Part shown: positions 1 through 9,160 of the stretch, in pieces | Layout: every line of letters starts with the position of its first letter | How positions within the stretch are numbered: the first letter of the stretch is position 1 | NCBI GenBank assembly: GCA_044226535.1 | Contig: JBGAGT010000018.1 | Location: 1 to 64,000, forward strand | Origin: VBCG01 sp044226535 | Lineage (GTDB): Bacteria > Pseudomonadota > Gammaproteobacteria > Burkholderiales > Casimicrobiaceae | Length of the DNA: 64,000 nucleotides | Direction of reading: 5' to 3' | Program-made: the position numbers and the translations under genes | The notes under the pieces: model-generated | Databases searched by the model: none | Told to the model about the DNA's origin: nothing | The model's input: only the letters and a program-made list of their open reading frames with translations

Positions 1-333
1 GGCACCTCGACGCCGCTCGGCGACGTCGCCGAGTGCACGGCGGTCAAACGCGCCTTCGGCGAGCACGCGAGGAAGCTGGTGGTGAGCTCCACCAAGTCGA
101 TGACGGGCCACCTGCTGGGCGCCGCCGGCGGCATCGAGGCGGTGTTCACCGCGCTCGCCTTCCGCGACCAGGTGGCGCCGCCCACGGCGAACCTCTTCAA
201 CGTCGATCCCGCCTGCGACCTCGACTTCGCGCCGCTCGCGGCACGCAAGATGACCATCCGCGGCGCGCTGTCCAACTCCTTCGGCTTCGGCGGCACCAAC
301 GCCACGCTGGCCTTCCGCGCGCTGGAGGGCTGA
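1..333 (+). CDS. fabF: beta-ketoacyl-ACP synthase II (FabF-type), C-terminal part
   Basis: Condensing enzyme of fatty acid elongation: it joins malonyl-ACP to an acyl-ACP in the cytoplasm. Only the last 110 residues are in the window; the gene starts upstream. The fragment opens with GTSTPLGD, the motif just after the first catalytic His of KAS I/II enzymes. It carries the lysine/histidine block STKSMTGHLLGAAGG with the second catalytic His, and ends with the usual NSFGFGGTNA glycine-rich loop. The stop is 1 bp before the lysC start. A polyketide or other KAS paralogue cannot be excluded without the N-terminus, but the sequence is a plain FabF type. Confidence 0.9.
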   Translation, partial: GTSTPLGDVAECTAVKRAFGEHARKLVVSSTKSMTGHLLGAAGGIEAVFTALAFRDQVAPPTANLFNVDPACDLDFAPLAARKMTIRGALSNSFGFGGTNATLAFRALEG

Positions 334-334
334 C

Positions 335-1573
335 GTGGCGTTGATCGTCCAGAAGTACGGCGGGACCTCGGTCGGCACGACCGAGCGCATCAGGAACGTC
401 GCCAAGCGCGTCGCGCGCTTCCACCGCCAGGGCCACAAGCTGGTGGTCGTGGTGTCGGCCATGTCGGGCGAGACCAACCGCCTGCTCGGCCTCGCCAGGG
501 AGCTTTCGGCCAACCCCAACCCGCGCGAGCTCGACGTCATCGCCGCCACCGGCGAGCAGGTGACCATCGGCCTCCTTGCCATCGCGCTGCAGGAGATGGG
601 CGTCAAGGCGCGGAGCTACACCGGCGGCCAGGTGCGCATCCTCACCGACGAGGCCTACACCAAGGCGCGCATCCTCGAGATCGACGAGGCCAAGATGCGC
701 AAGGACCTGGACGCGGGCACCATCGTCATCGTCGCGGGTTTCCAGGGCGTCGACCGCCACGGCAACATCACCACGCTGGGCCGCGGGGGCTCCGACACCT
801 CGGGCGTGGCGCTGGCCGCGGCGCTCAAGGCCGACGAGTGCCAGATCTACACCGACGTCGACGGCGTCTACACCACCGACCCGCGCATCGTCCCCGAGGC
901 GCGGCGCCTCGACACCATCACGTTCGAGGAAATGCTCGAGCTCGCGAGCCAGGGATCGAAGGTGTTGCAGATCCGCTCGGTCGAGTTCGCCGGCAAGTAC
1001 CTGGTGAAGCTGCGCGTGCTGTCGTCGTTCGACGATCCCGACACCGACACGCCCGGCACGCTGATCACCTTCGAGGAAGACGACAACATGGAACAGGCGA
1101 TCATTTCAGGCATCGCGTTCAACCGCGACGAGGCCAAGATCTCGGTGATGGGCGTCGAGGACAAGCCGGGCATCGCCTACGCCATCCTCGGTCCCATCGC
1201 CGCGGCCAACATCGACGTCGACATGATCGTGCAGAACATCGGCGCCTCGGGCCATACCGACTTCTCGTTCACCGTGCACCGCAACGAGTACCAGAAGGCG
1301 ATGGACGTGCTCTCCCGCGAGAAGGGCAAGGGCTTTGTCGCGCGCGAGATCATCGGCGACAACCGCATCGCCAAGGTCTCGGCGGTGGGCATCGGCATGC
1401 GCTCGCACGTCGGCCTCGCCAGCAAGATGTTCAAGGCGCTGGCCGACGAGGGCATCAACATCCAGATGATCTCGACCTCCGAGATCAAGATCGCCGTGGT
1501 GATCGACGAGAAGTACCTCGAGCTCGCGGTGCGCGTGCTGCACAAGGCCTTCGAGCTCGAGAAAGCGGGCTGA
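335..1573 (+). CDS. lysC: aspartate kinase
   Basis: Phosphorylates L-aspartate with ATP, the first step of the Lys/Thr/Met/diaminopimelate pathway, in the cytoplasm. The 412-residue length fits the single-function aspartokinase of beta- and gammaproteobacteria. KYGGTSVG lies at residues 7-14 (nucleotide/aspartate-binding signature), GRGGSDTS near 150-157, and two ACT regulatory domains fill the C-terminal third (EDKPGIAYAILGPIAAANIDVD and the later GMRSHVGLASKMFKALADEGI block), which suggests allosteric feedback by Lys and/or Thr. The GTG start at 335 is set by the canonical N-terminus ALIVQKYGGTS. Adjacent to fabF (1 bp gap), with tRNA-Ser downstream. Confidence 0.95.
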   Translation: MALIVQKYGGTSVGTTERIRNVAKRVARFHRQGHKLVVVVSAMSGETNRLLGLARELSANPNPRELDVIAATGEQVTIGLLAIALQEMGVKARSYTGGQVRILTDEAYTKARILEIDEAKMRKDLDAGTIVIVAGFQGVDRHGNITTLGRGGSDTSGVALAAALKADECQIYTDVDGVYTTDPRIVPEARRLDTITFEEMLELASQGSKVLQIRSVEFAGKYLVKLRVLSSFDDPDTDTPGTLITFEEDDNMEQAIISGIAFNRDEAKISVMGVEDKPGIAYAILGPIAAANIDVDMIVQNIGASGHTDFSFTVHRNEYQKAMDVLSREKGKGFVAREIIGDNRIAKVSAVGIGMRSHVGLASKMFKALADEGINIQMISTSEIKIAVVIDEKYLELAVRVLHKAFELEKAG

Positions 1574-1696
1574 GGCCGGCGCAGCTGCGCCGCCCGGCGC
1601 GCGAGAGCCCGATCGCGTAAAATCACATGCCCGGCGCCGTCCGGGCCCAGCGGCAGGGCATGCCGTCGCGGCGTACCGGCCCGCGCACCCCATCCC

Positions 1697-1790
1697 GGAG
1701 ACGTGGCCGAGTGGTCGAAGGCACTCCCCTGCTAAGGGAGCATGCGGGCTAAAACCTGCATCGAGGGTTCGAATCCCTCCGTCTCCGCCA
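1697..1790 (+). tRNA. tRNA-Ser(GCU)
   Basis: Class II tRNA with a long variable arm and encoded CCA end. The acceptor arms are GGAGACG and CGTCTCC, the anticodon loop is CTGCTAA with anticodon GCT, and the T-loop is GGTTCGAATCC. It lies 123 bp after lysC and at the exact left edge of the lower-GC block, a common place for island integration. Confidence 0.97.
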
Positions 1791-1793
1791 TCG

Positions 1794-1814
1794 ATCATCG
1801 CGCAACGCGATGAT
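1794..1814 (+). terminator. hairpin directly after tRNA-Ser
   Basis: Perfect 9-bp inverted repeat ATCATCGCG / CGCGATGAT with a 3-nt CAA loop, starting 4 nt after the tRNA CCA end. The following T run is short (TTTCC). It could end the tRNA transcript and also the convergent eda transcript that stops at 1847. It might instead be a remnant of an integration junction. Confidence 0.5.
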
Positions 1815-1846
1815 TTCCAAGGGGAAACAGCGCAAGTCCTGCGCCT

Positions 1847-2482
1847 TCATGGCGAGCAGGACGGACGCATTCGGGCCGCAGCTCGGGCCAGCTCCGTGAT
1901 GCGATCCCATTTGCCCTCCGCCACTGCTTCCCTCGGCGTCAACCACGATCCGCCAACGCAAGCAACGTTGGGCAGCGCGAGATAGCCCGGTGCAGTCTCG
2001 GCGGTGACCCCGCCAGTCGGACAGAACTTCAAGTCGGGAAACACGCTGCCAATGGCCTTGATCATGCCCAAGCCGCCGGCCTGCTGTGCCGGGAACAGCT
2101 TCAGTTCCGTAAACCCCGCAGCGCGTGCAGCCATCATGTCTGACGGCGTCATCGTGCCCGGCAGCAGCGGCAGCCCGCTCTTGCGCTGCGCCTCGATCAG
2201 CGCCGGCGTAAGGCCCGGGCTGACACCGAATTCCGCACCGGCGGCTCGAGCCGCCGCGAAGTCGTCGGGCCGCGAGATCGTCCCGACGCCGACGATCGCG
2301 TCCTTCACCGCGTGCGAAATTACGCGGATAGCCTCGAGCGCGACGCTGGTGCGCAACGTGACCTCGAGCACGCGGATGCCGCCGGCTACCAGCGCCTCTG
2401 CCAGAGGTACGGCCTGCTCGATGCGTTCGACGATCAGTACCGGAATCACCGGACCCATCCGCATCACCTCGATCGTTCGCAT
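1847..2482 (-). CDS. eda: 2-keto-3-deoxy-6-phosphogluconate aldolase
   Basis: Class I aldolase that splits KDPG into pyruvate and glyceraldehyde-3-phosphate (Entner-Doudoroff pathway); cytoplasmic. The 211 residues match the usual length. VLEVTLRT carries the general acid/base Glu and ELKLFPA carries the Schiff-base Lys; GGV and GGSW form the phosphate-binding loops. The ATG start at 2482 is chosen because it overlaps the edd stop by one base (TGATG), so the two are translationally coupled. The open frame runs further upstream but only as a shadow of edd. Last gene of the sulfatase-edd-eda operon. Confidence 0.93.
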   Translation of the reverse strand: MRTIEVMRMGPVIPVLIVERIEQAVPLAEALVAGGIRVLEVTLRTSVALEAIRVISHAVKDAIVGVGTISRPDDFAAARAAGAEFGVSPGLTPALIEAQRKSGLPLLPGTMTPSDMMAARAAGFTELKLFPAQQAGGLGMIKAIGSVFPDLKFCPTGGVTAETAPGYLALPNVACVGGSWLTPREAVAEGKWDRITELARAAARMRPSCSP

Positions 2483-4377
2483 CACGATGCCTTCGCGAAT
2501 ACGAACTGATCGTGAACCGGAACGGTGTAGCTTGCCGAGATCGCTTCGGCCGCCTCCGCGGTGACGAAGCTCATGGCGCCTTGCTCGGCACCGAGCGCTG
2601 TCGCGCGGAATACACCGAAGAGTTCGCGTCCGATCCCATGATGATGTTCGCGCAAATCGACCTCGTCGATCGTCCGCGCGTTCCATTCGTCCTGCGGGAC
2701 CAGCGCATCGATCGTTCCGGCGCTGCTGTCGAGCCGGATGATGTCCCCGTCGCGCACTTTCGCCAGGGGACCGCCGCCGACGCACTCGGGCGTGACGTGG
2801 ATCGCCGCCGGAATCTTTCCCGATGCGCCCGACATCCGTCCGTCGGTAACCAGTGCCACGGAATGGCCTTCGTCCTGCAGTACGCCCAGGATCGGCGTCA
2901 ACTTGTGCAACTCGGGCATTCCGTTGGCACGCGGTCCCTGGAAGCGAACGACGCAGACGAGATCCTGCTTCATCAGTCCACCCTTGAATGCGCTCATCAC
3001 CGCTTCCTGCGATTCGAACACCATCGCCGGCGCCTCCACGACGCGGTGCTCCGGCTTCACCGCCGATGTCTTCATCACTGCGCGGCCGAGATTGCCGGTC
3101 AGCACCTTCAATCCACCGTCACTGCTGAACGGTGCCGATACCGGAGCAACGACCGATGAATCGCGGCTCACGCGCGGCGCATTGCGCCAGGCGAGCCGAT
3201 CTCCCTCGAGATAGGGCTCCATGCGGTAGCGCTCGAGGCCGCCTTCACCCATCACCGTCGTTACGTCGCCGTGGAGGAGACCGGCGTCGAGCAGTTGCCC
3301 GATGATGAAACCCATTCCACCCGCGGCATGGAATTGGTTTACGTCGGCCTTACCGTTCGGATAGATGCGAGCGAGGAGCGGTACGGTTGCCGACAATTCG
3401 CTGAAGTCATCCCAGTTGATCAGCACGCCGGCCGCATACGCCATCGCAACGAGGTGCATTGTGTGATTCGTCGAGCCACCGGTCGCCAGCAACCCGACAA
3501 TCCCGTTGACAATGGAGCGTTCGTCGACGACGTTGCCGATCGGCGTGTACTCCGGACCCTGGATGCTTATCTCGATGGCGCGCCGCGCCGCCGCCGCCGT
3601 CAGTGCATCGCGCAGCGGCGTGTTCGGGTTGACGAATGCGGCGCCTGGCAGGTGCAACCCCATGATCTCCATCAACATCTGATTGCTGTTCGCCGTTCCG
3701 TAGAACGTGCAAGTGCCCGCGCTGTGATAGGCCTTTGTCTCGGCTTCCATCAGCGCATCGTTGCCGACCTTGCCTTGCGCATACAACTGCCGGACTTTCG
3801 ACTTCTCCTCGTTCGACAAGCCCGAGGGCATGGGTCCGCCGGGGACCAGGATCGTGGGCAAGTGCGGGAACGAAAGTGCGCCGATCACGAGGCCCGGCAC
3901 GATCTTGTCGCAGATACCGAGGCAGAGCACCGCGTCGAACATGTTGTGCGAGAGCGAGACGGCGGTAGCCAACGCGATGACGTCGCGACTGAACAATGAC
4001 AATTCCATGCCAGGCTCGCCCTGCGTGACGCCATCGCACATCGCGGGCACACCGCCGGCGAATTGCGCCGTGGCGCCGGCCGCCCGCGCTGCTTCCTTGA
4101 TGATCCCCGGGAAGCGCTCGAAAGGCTGGTGCGCCGAGAGCATGTCGTTGTACGACGAAACGATCGCGAGGTTCGGCCGATCGATCTGGCGCAGGATGAT
4201 CTTGTCGCCGGCCGGCGCGGCGGCGAAGCCGTGCGCGAGGTTCGTGCATGAAAGATGGTGCCGAACGATGCCTCTGCCTCGCATGGCGGCCATTTCGGCC
4301 AGGTATTTCGTGCGGAGCGGTTCGCTGCGGCGACGGATGCGTTCCGTCACCTTTACGAGTGCTGGATTCAATTTCAT
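2482..4377 (-). CDS. edd: 6-phosphogluconate dehydratase
   Basis: Converts 6-phosphogluconate to KDPG with an iron-sulfur cluster (ILVD/EDD family). The protein has 631 residues, slightly longer than the usual 600-610. The three cluster-type cysteines sit in HLSCTNLAHG (C44), MCDGVTQG (C114) and CLGICDKIVPG (C156); the last is the family signature CDKxxPG. GRMSGASGK and EGG motifs are also present. The adjacent eda makes Edd far likelier than dihydroxyacid dehydratase. Codon use and GC are lower than in the rest of the window, as across this block. It probably handles hexose made by the neighbouring sugar cluster or released after desulfation. Confidence 0.92.
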   Translation of the reverse strand: MKLNPALVKVTERIRRRSEPLRTKYLAEMAAMRGRGIVRHHLSCTNLAHGFAAAPAGDKIILRQIDRPNLAIVSSYNDMLSAHQPFERFPGIIKEAARAAGATAQFAGGVPAMCDGVTQGEPGMELSLFSRDVIALATAVSLSHNMFDAVLCLGICDKIVPGLVIGALSFPHLPTILVPGGPMPSGLSNEEKSKVRQLYAQGKVGNDALMEAETKAYHSAGTCTFYGTANSNQMLMEIMGLHLPGAAFVNPNTPLRDALTAAAARRAIEISIQGPEYTPIGNVVDERSIVNGIVGLLATGGSTNHTMHLVAMAYAAGVLINWDDFSELSATVPLLARIYPNGKADVNQFHAAGGMGFIIGQLLDAGLLHGDVTTVMGEGGLERYRMEPYLEGDRLAWRNAPRVSRDSSVVAPVSAPFSSDGGLKVLTGNLGRAVMKTSAVKPEHRVVEAPAMVFESQEAVMSAFKGGLMKQDLVCVVRFQGPRANGMPELHKLTPILGVLQDEGHSVALVTDGRMSGASGKIPAAIHVTPECVGGGPLAKVRDGDIIRLDSSAGTIDALVPQDEWNARTIDEVDLREHHHGIGRELFGVFRATALGAEQGAMSFVTAEAAEAISASYTVPVHDQFVFAKAS

Positions 4378-4436
4378 GCGATACCTGCTTTCGTCCTAGG
4401 GCGACCGGCGGTCCCAGCACAAGAGGGCTTGCCGAC

Positions 4437-6698
4437 TCATTGCTCCGCCAACGCCGCTTCGAAGATCATCGCGTTCTCGAGCGGCCCCTGTTCACCGACG
4501 GTTACGACGACTTTCAAGATGGTCCCTGTGAACGTGAAAGGCGCTTCGTAGTCAGCCGACACGGACAAGCCGCGGTCCATCCCGCAACTGAGCGCGCCAT
4601 TGAATGGGAAAAGCCGTGGAATGGTTGCGGATATGCGGCCGGACGCAGCAAGGCTGTCGTTCAAATACATCGATACGTTGCCCTGGTGCTCGCCCGTCCG
4701 CTCGTAGGAGACCTTGACGGTCTCCAGGGGCCGGACCCCGACCCGGGCTTCAATGCGATATCGACGAATGTTGCAGAGGTTGTATTCGAAGTGGACAGCC
4801 CCATGCTTCATGAAAAGCGTGTAGCCGCCGAACCGATTCCCGTGAGCCAGGATGACTCCCTGGGTCTTCGCACCGACTGATTCCAATCGGGCCGTGATAT
4901 CGAAGCTGCGGTTGAGCGTATCCACCGCTGCTCTCTCGAGGATCGCGGACGTGCCAGGCAGATAGGTGTAGTCCGACCTTGCAGGGCCGATTTGAGGACG
5001 TGGATCAGGCCAACGCTCGTGCCCCCTGTCGTCCAGCGGAAGCACGTGGTACTTCCCGGCTTCGACCCACCATCGGTCGACGAGGTCCCTGACGAGCTCC
5101 GGATGCATCTCCGACAGATCGTTGGTCTCGTTGGGATCGTCCGGAAGATGGTAGAGCTGCCAACGGTCGCGTTGAAAATTCCCGATGTTGCTCAATGGGT
5201 CGTGATCCGCGATGGCCTTCCACCCTTTGTGGTAGATGGCTCGCGAGCCGAGCATTTCGTAATATTGCGTCTCCTTTTGCGTCGGCGCATCGGCGTGCTC
5301 GACGCTGTACCACATGCTGACACCCTCGAGGTCGGACTGCTCGACACCTGCGATGCTCGCCTCCGGCTCGATGCCGAGGGCCTCGAAAACCGTCGGGGCA
5401 ATGTCCGTCACATGGTGATACTGGTTTCTGATCGTCCCCGCGTCCTTGATCTTGTCAGGCCAGGAGATGATCAGGGGATCGGCGATGCCCCCCTGGTAAG
5501 TGGATCGCTTCCATTCCCGGAACGGGGTGTTCCCTGCCATCGACCATCCACGCGGGTAATGGTTGATGAAGCCCGGACCGCCGATCTTGTCGATGTTTGC
5601 TACGACATCCTCGAATTTCTGTGGAAGGGCGTTGTACATCGACCATTCATTCAACCGGCCGTCGTCGCCACCTTCGGTGCTCGCGCCGTTGTCGGACATG
5701 AACAGGATGATCGTATCGTCGAACCGGTCGATCTTCTTCAGTAGCTCGATTACCCGGCCGATCTGTTCGTCCGTATGCGTCATGAACCCCGCAAACACTT
5801 CCTGCATACGGGAGTAAACGCGCTTCTGGTCGACGCTGAGAGTCTCCCAGGCAACCACCCCCTTGTTCCTCGGTGGAAGGCGGACATGGTCCGCCATGAT
5901 GCCGAGCTCCTTCTGCCTTGCAAGGACCCGGTCTCTTTCGTGATCCCAGCCGGCATCAAATACCCCCTTGTAGGCGTCGGCGTATTCATGCGGCACGTGG
6001 TGTGGCGAGTGGCCTGCGCCATACGCAAGATAGAGAAAGAAGGGCTTGTGCGGTGCGGTTGAATGCACGTCGGAGATATACCGTATGGCCTTGTCGGTCA
6101 GGTCTTCCGACAGGTGGTAGCCATTGCCACCATGCACATCGATGATCTGATTGTCTTGCACCAGGCACCCCGGGTGCCAATGGTCGATCATCCCGGTCAA
6201 GAACCCGTAGTACCGCTCAAAGCCGCGGCCGAGCGGCCAGCGATCGAACGGTCCGGCTGCACTCGTTTCATAGTCGGGGACGAGGTGCCACTTCCCGACG
6301 GCGAACGTGTTGTAGCCATTCCGGACGAGGTGTTCGGACAGCATGCCATTCCTGGGTGGCATCAGGCCGTTGTAGCCCGGATAGCCCTGGACGAATTGCG
6401 GGATGCAGGCCATGCCGTTGCTGTGGTGATTGCGCCCCGTGAGAAGCGATGCCCGTGTCGGTGAGCAGAGGGCGGTTGTGTGGAACGCCGAATATCGAAT
6501 GCCGCCCGCCGCCAGACCGTCGATGTTCGGCGTGCGGATGCTCGAGCCGTAGCATCCGATCTGTCCAAACCCAACGTCGTCGAGGAGGATCACGACGACG
6601 TTCGGCTTCTTGACATGCTCGCCGCGAGTCTCGTTCGGCCAGAATGTCTCGGACTCGGAGCGGGTTACGCCGATTTTCTGGGTTGGGTTCTTCGACAT
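4437..6698 (-). CDS. arylsulfatase-type sulfatase, cytosolic form
   Basis: Hydrolyses sulfate esters; the natural substrate cannot be read from sequence. PNVVVILLDDVGFGQ at residues 32-46 holds the metal-binding Asp pair (D40, D41). The catalytic Cys-type signature CSPTR begins at C78, the residue that must be turned into formylglycine; SLLTGR follows. GKWHL, HSPHHVPHEY and the Ca-binding SDNGAS complete the sulfatase core. About 200 extra C-terminal residues look like a beta-rich accessory domain (total 753; a typical AtsA is about 530). There is no signal peptide or Tat motif, so it should act in the cytoplasm on an imported sulfated compound. First gene of the operon ending in edd-eda; no maturase gene is seen nearby. 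Confidence 0.85.
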   Translation of the reverse strand: MSKNPTQKIGVTRSESETFWPNETRGEHVKKPNVVVILLDDVGFGQIGCYGSSIRTPNIDGLAAGGIRYSAFHTTALCSPTRASLLTGRNHHSNGMACIPQFVQGYPGYNGLMPPRNGMLSEHLVRNGYNTFAVGKWHLVPDYETSAAGPFDRWPLGRGFERYYGFLTGMIDHWHPGCLVQDNQIIDVHGGNGYHLSEDLTDKAIRYISDVHSTAPHKPFFLYLAYGAGHSPHHVPHEYADAYKGVFDAGWDHERDRVLARQKELGIMADHVRLPPRNKGVVAWETLSVDQKRVYSRMQEVFAGFMTHTDEQIGRVIELLKKIDRFDDTIILFMSDNGASTEGGDDGRLNEWSMYNALPQKFEDVVANIDKIGGPGFINHYPRGWSMAGNTPFREWKRSTYQGGIADPLIISWPDKIKDAGTIRNQYHHVTDIAPTVFEALGIEPEASIAGVEQSDLEGVSMWYSVEHADAPTQKETQYYEMLGSRAIYHKGWKAIADHDPLSNIGNFQRDRWQLYHLPDDPNETNDLSEMHPELVRDLVDRWWVEAGKYHVLPLDDRGHERWPDPRPQIGPARSDYTYLPGTSAILERAAVDTLNRSFDITARLESVGAKTQGVILAHGNRFGGYTLFMKHGAVHFEYNLCNIRRYRIEARVGVRPLETVKVSYERTGEHQGNVSMYLNDSLAASGRISATIPRLFPFNGALSCGMDRGLSVSADYEAPFTFTGTILKVVVTVGEQGPLENAMIFEAALAEQ

Positions 6699-6756
6699 CG
6701 CTGCCTCTCAGCTGTAATGGGTGCGATTCGGTGGACTTGCGTCCACCGAACCACGA

Positions 6757-7077
6757 TCAATTCCTGGACAGCAATCGCTTGACCGACTCGTTCCCTGACT
6801 TGAGAGCTCCGCCGATATCCTGTCCAGCGACGATCTTCTGCATTTCCGGGGCGAGCTCGTTGAGGACGGCCGTGAACTTCCCGTTGGGCCATAGCTCTTG
6901 GAAATCTGGCTCAAGACGATTTGTGCCATAACGACAAAGCTCCTCTTCTTTAACGCCAATTCCCGATGCGGCACCTGCAATGGCCGGAACCTTGCCGCGG
7001 ATCAAGCCGTTCAGGGACGACGACGCGAAGCGGAAGCGCGGATGGTTGCCGGGAACGATCTCGAGGCCTCGAGGCGA
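6757..7077 (-). pseudogene. remnant of a sugar ABC transporter substrate-binding protein (C-terminus)
   Basis: An open frame continues in phase straight after the SDR stop codon and encodes about 107 residues ending in KIVAGQDIGGALKSGNES and VKRLLSRN. That ending resembles the last helices of family-1 sugar-binding proteins (a short basic tail after a GQxxxxEALK(A/E)GN-like motif). LEPDFQELWPNGKF fits the conserved FYPNG-like region before it. No signal peptide, no N-terminal lobe and no start with a ribosome site are present; only a TTG at 7005 could start it. I read it as the 3' end of a deleted transporter gene. A small independent gene is possible but less likely. Confidence 0.5.
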
Positions 7078-7869
7078 TCAAGACATCCAGTTCCCGCCGT
7101 CCACATTCAGCGTTTGAGCGGTGATGTAGCCGGCCTCGTTGCTCGCGAGGAAGACGGCGGCTCCGCACATGTCCTTCGGATCGCCCATGCGGCCCAACGG
7201 AACGGCCAGACCGACGGCCTTCTTCTTCTCGCCGATCGCAAGGCCCTCGTACTTTGCAAACAGCGCGTCGACGGTCGCCCACATCGCCGTGTCGACCACA
7301 CCTGGGGCGATGCCATTCACCCGGATACCATGAGGTGCCATCGCCAGCGCCGCCGACTGCGTGTAGCTGATGACCGCTGCCTTGCTCGCGCAATAGTGCG
7401 CAACCAGAGCCTCGCCGCGACGGCCGGCCTGTGAGGCCATGTTGATGACGCTGCCCTTGACACCGGCTTCGACCATGCGTTTGAGCACCGCTTGCATGAC
7501 GAAGAACATGCCCTTCACGTTCACTGAAAAGATTTGCTCGTACTCCTGTTCGGTCGCCTCGACGATCGGACGCAGGTTGAAGACGGCGGCGTTGTTGAAG
7601 AGCACGGTTACAGGGCCAAACCGGGCCTCGGCCGCCTTCATCATCGCGGCGATGCTGTCGAGTTTCGCTACATCGGCGCTTACGTAATGCAGTTGCTGCG
7701 GGTACTGCGCCATGAGCCCCTGGAGGCCGGCCGAAGCTTGTGGGGCCAAGTCAACGGCAGTGCACCGTGCCCCTTCCTCGAGGTAAGCCTGGAGGACGGC
7801 GAGACCGATGCCACCGGCGACGCCGGTCAGCAAGGCGTGGGACTTGGAAAGACGATTCAGGCCACTCAC
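7078..7869 (-). CDS. SDR-family hexitol/sugar dehydrogenase
   Basis: NAD(P)-dependent short-chain dehydrogenase of 263 residues. It has the cofactor loop TGVAGGIG near residue 15, NNAA, and the catalytic YCASK (YxxxK) with a preceding Ser. The GTG start at 7869 has an AGGAG ten bases upstream, while the longer frame would overlap the GatZ-like gene. The 13-bp gap to that gene implies one operon with the kinase. By analogy with the galactitol pathway of Agrobacterium (SDR dehydrogenase, PfkB tagatose kinase, GatZ-family 4-epimerase), I infer oxidation of galactitol or a related hexitol to a ketohexose. The SDR fold itself does not fix the substrate. Confidence 0.8.
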   Translation of the reverse strand: MSGLNRLSKSHALLTGVAGGIGLAVLQAYLEEGARCTAVDLAPQASAGLQGLMAQYPQQLHYVSADVAKLDSIAAMMKAAEARFGPVTVLFNNAAVFNLRPIVEATEQEYEQIFSVNVKGMFFVMQAVLKRMVEAGVKGSVINMASQAGRRGEALVAHYCASKAAVISYTQSAALAMAPHGIRVNGIAPGVVDTAMWATVDALFAKYEGLAIGEKKKAVGLAVPLGRMGDPKDMCGAAVFLASNEAGYITAQTLNVDGGNWMS

Positions 7870-7882
7870 GGTGGGAAATCTC

Positions 7883-9157
7883 CTAGTTTGTTTTTCGACA
7901 GGCCGCCGCGTAGGGCCGCAAGGCGTCGCGTACGCGGTCGAGCGTGAGCGCCTTCGGCTCGGGAGCCAGTCGACCTTCACGCACGGCCAGGTACTGTTGC
8001 GGCAAGTATTGGCTGAGCACGTTCTCGGGAATGCGGATCCCGGAGAGGTTGTCGATCAGGCGCCGCATCGCCGACTCGATCTCGGGATCTGGCCAGTAGT
8101 AGCGGACCCGGTCGCTGTAGCTGAAGACGCGCAGCAAGCGTTGCTCGCGGTGGTCTCCGTGGTAGTACTGCTGCCAAGAATCGGGCCGATCCAGCATCAC
8201 GCGCTCGACGACCTCGCGCAGGCGCGACTGTTTCTCGGCGTCCACCAGTTCTGCTTCGACTGCCGCAAGCGCATAGAGCGCCTCGCGCAGGGCGAAGGTC
8301 AGGCCAGGCCCAACCTTGAGAATCGCGAATCCGTCGCGGACGAGGGCGGCGAGCGCCTCCGGCCGCTGGTAATCGGTCGAGTGGGCTTCAAAGACGAATT
8401 GGCCGTTTTCGTCCAGAACAGACGAGAGCGCGCGCGCGGCAGCGGGCTGATAGTCGACGACGTGTCCGTGGTCGAACTCGACGCCGGGCTGGACGACCAG
8501 CGCGATCACGCGAGTCCAGGCGTCTTGAAGCCCGGCAACCTTGAAAGCTTCCTCGTGGACCTCGAGGGTTCGACGCGCTGCTTCCGGCGCCGTGACCTCG
8601 ACGTGGTCCAGTGCCTCGGCCGCGCCGCCCGGCACGGGTACCTCCGTGCCGATCACGTAGACCGGTCGCGATCCTTTCGAGGCTGCTTCCGCCGCCGCGC
8701 ACAGCGAGACTGCCCGCTCCGCGACGATGCGGTCGTCCAGCACCGCTGGGTCGTCGGCGCAGCGCATGCTTGTGTCCAGATGCAGCTTGGAGAAGCCGGC
8801 TGCGGCATAGGCCGAAACCAAGTCGCGGGCGAGCGCCATCGCTTCAGTCGCCGGCCGATTGCGCCATGGGTTGGGGCCCAGGTGGTCGCCGCCGAACAAT
8901 AGTCGTTTCGCTTCGAGGCCAACGCGCTCGGCGATGTCCCGCACGAAGCGCATGAAGTCGGGGGGCTGCATGCCGGTATAGCCCCCGAACTGATCGACTT
9001 GATTTGAAGTGGCTTCGACGAGAAGTGCCGTACCGTCCTCGAGGGCCTGGTGTACGGCGGCCTCGATCACCAGCGGATGGGCCGAGCACACAGAGTAGAT
9101 TCCGCTGGACTGGCCCTTGCGACGGCCAGATGCGAGCTGCTGAAGATCCGTTGCCAT
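7883..9157 (-). CDS. GatZ/KbaZ-family protein (tagatose-6-phosphate 4-epimerase or tagatose-bisphosphate aldolase subunit)
   Basis: Full-length (424 residues) member of the GatZ/KbaZ family. LLFGGDHLGPNPW and LHLDTSMRCADD are the family hallmarks with metal/phosphate-site His and Asp residues. In enterics GatZ/KbaZ pairs with the class II aldolase GatY/KbaY. No such partner is present here, so the stand-alone enzyme type, D-tagatose-6-phosphate 4-epimerase giving fructose-6-phosphate, is the better guess. It sits 3 bp after the kinase and 13 bp before the SDR in one operon. Confidence 0.8.
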   Translation of the reverse strand: MATDLQQLASGRRKGQSSGIYSVCSAHPLVIEAAVHQALEDGTALLVEATSNQVDQFGGYTGMQPPDFMRFVRDIAERVGLEAKRLLFGGDHLGPNPWRNRPATEAMALARDLVSAYAAAGFSKLHLDTSMRCADDPAVLDDRIVAERAVSLCAAAEAASKGSRPVYVIGTEVPVPGGAAEALDHVEVTAPEAARRTLEVHEEAFKVAGLQDAWTRVIALVVQPGVEFDHGHVVDYQPAAARALSSVLDENGQFVFEAHSTDYQRPEALAALVRDGFAILKVGPGLTFALREALYALAAVEAELVDAEKQSRLREVVERVMLDRPDSWQQYYHGDHREQRLLRVFSYSDRVRYYWPDPEIESAMRRLIDNLSGIRIPENVLSQYLPQQYLAVREGRLAPEPKALTLDRVRDALRPYAAACRKTN

Positions 9158-9160
9158 CGC

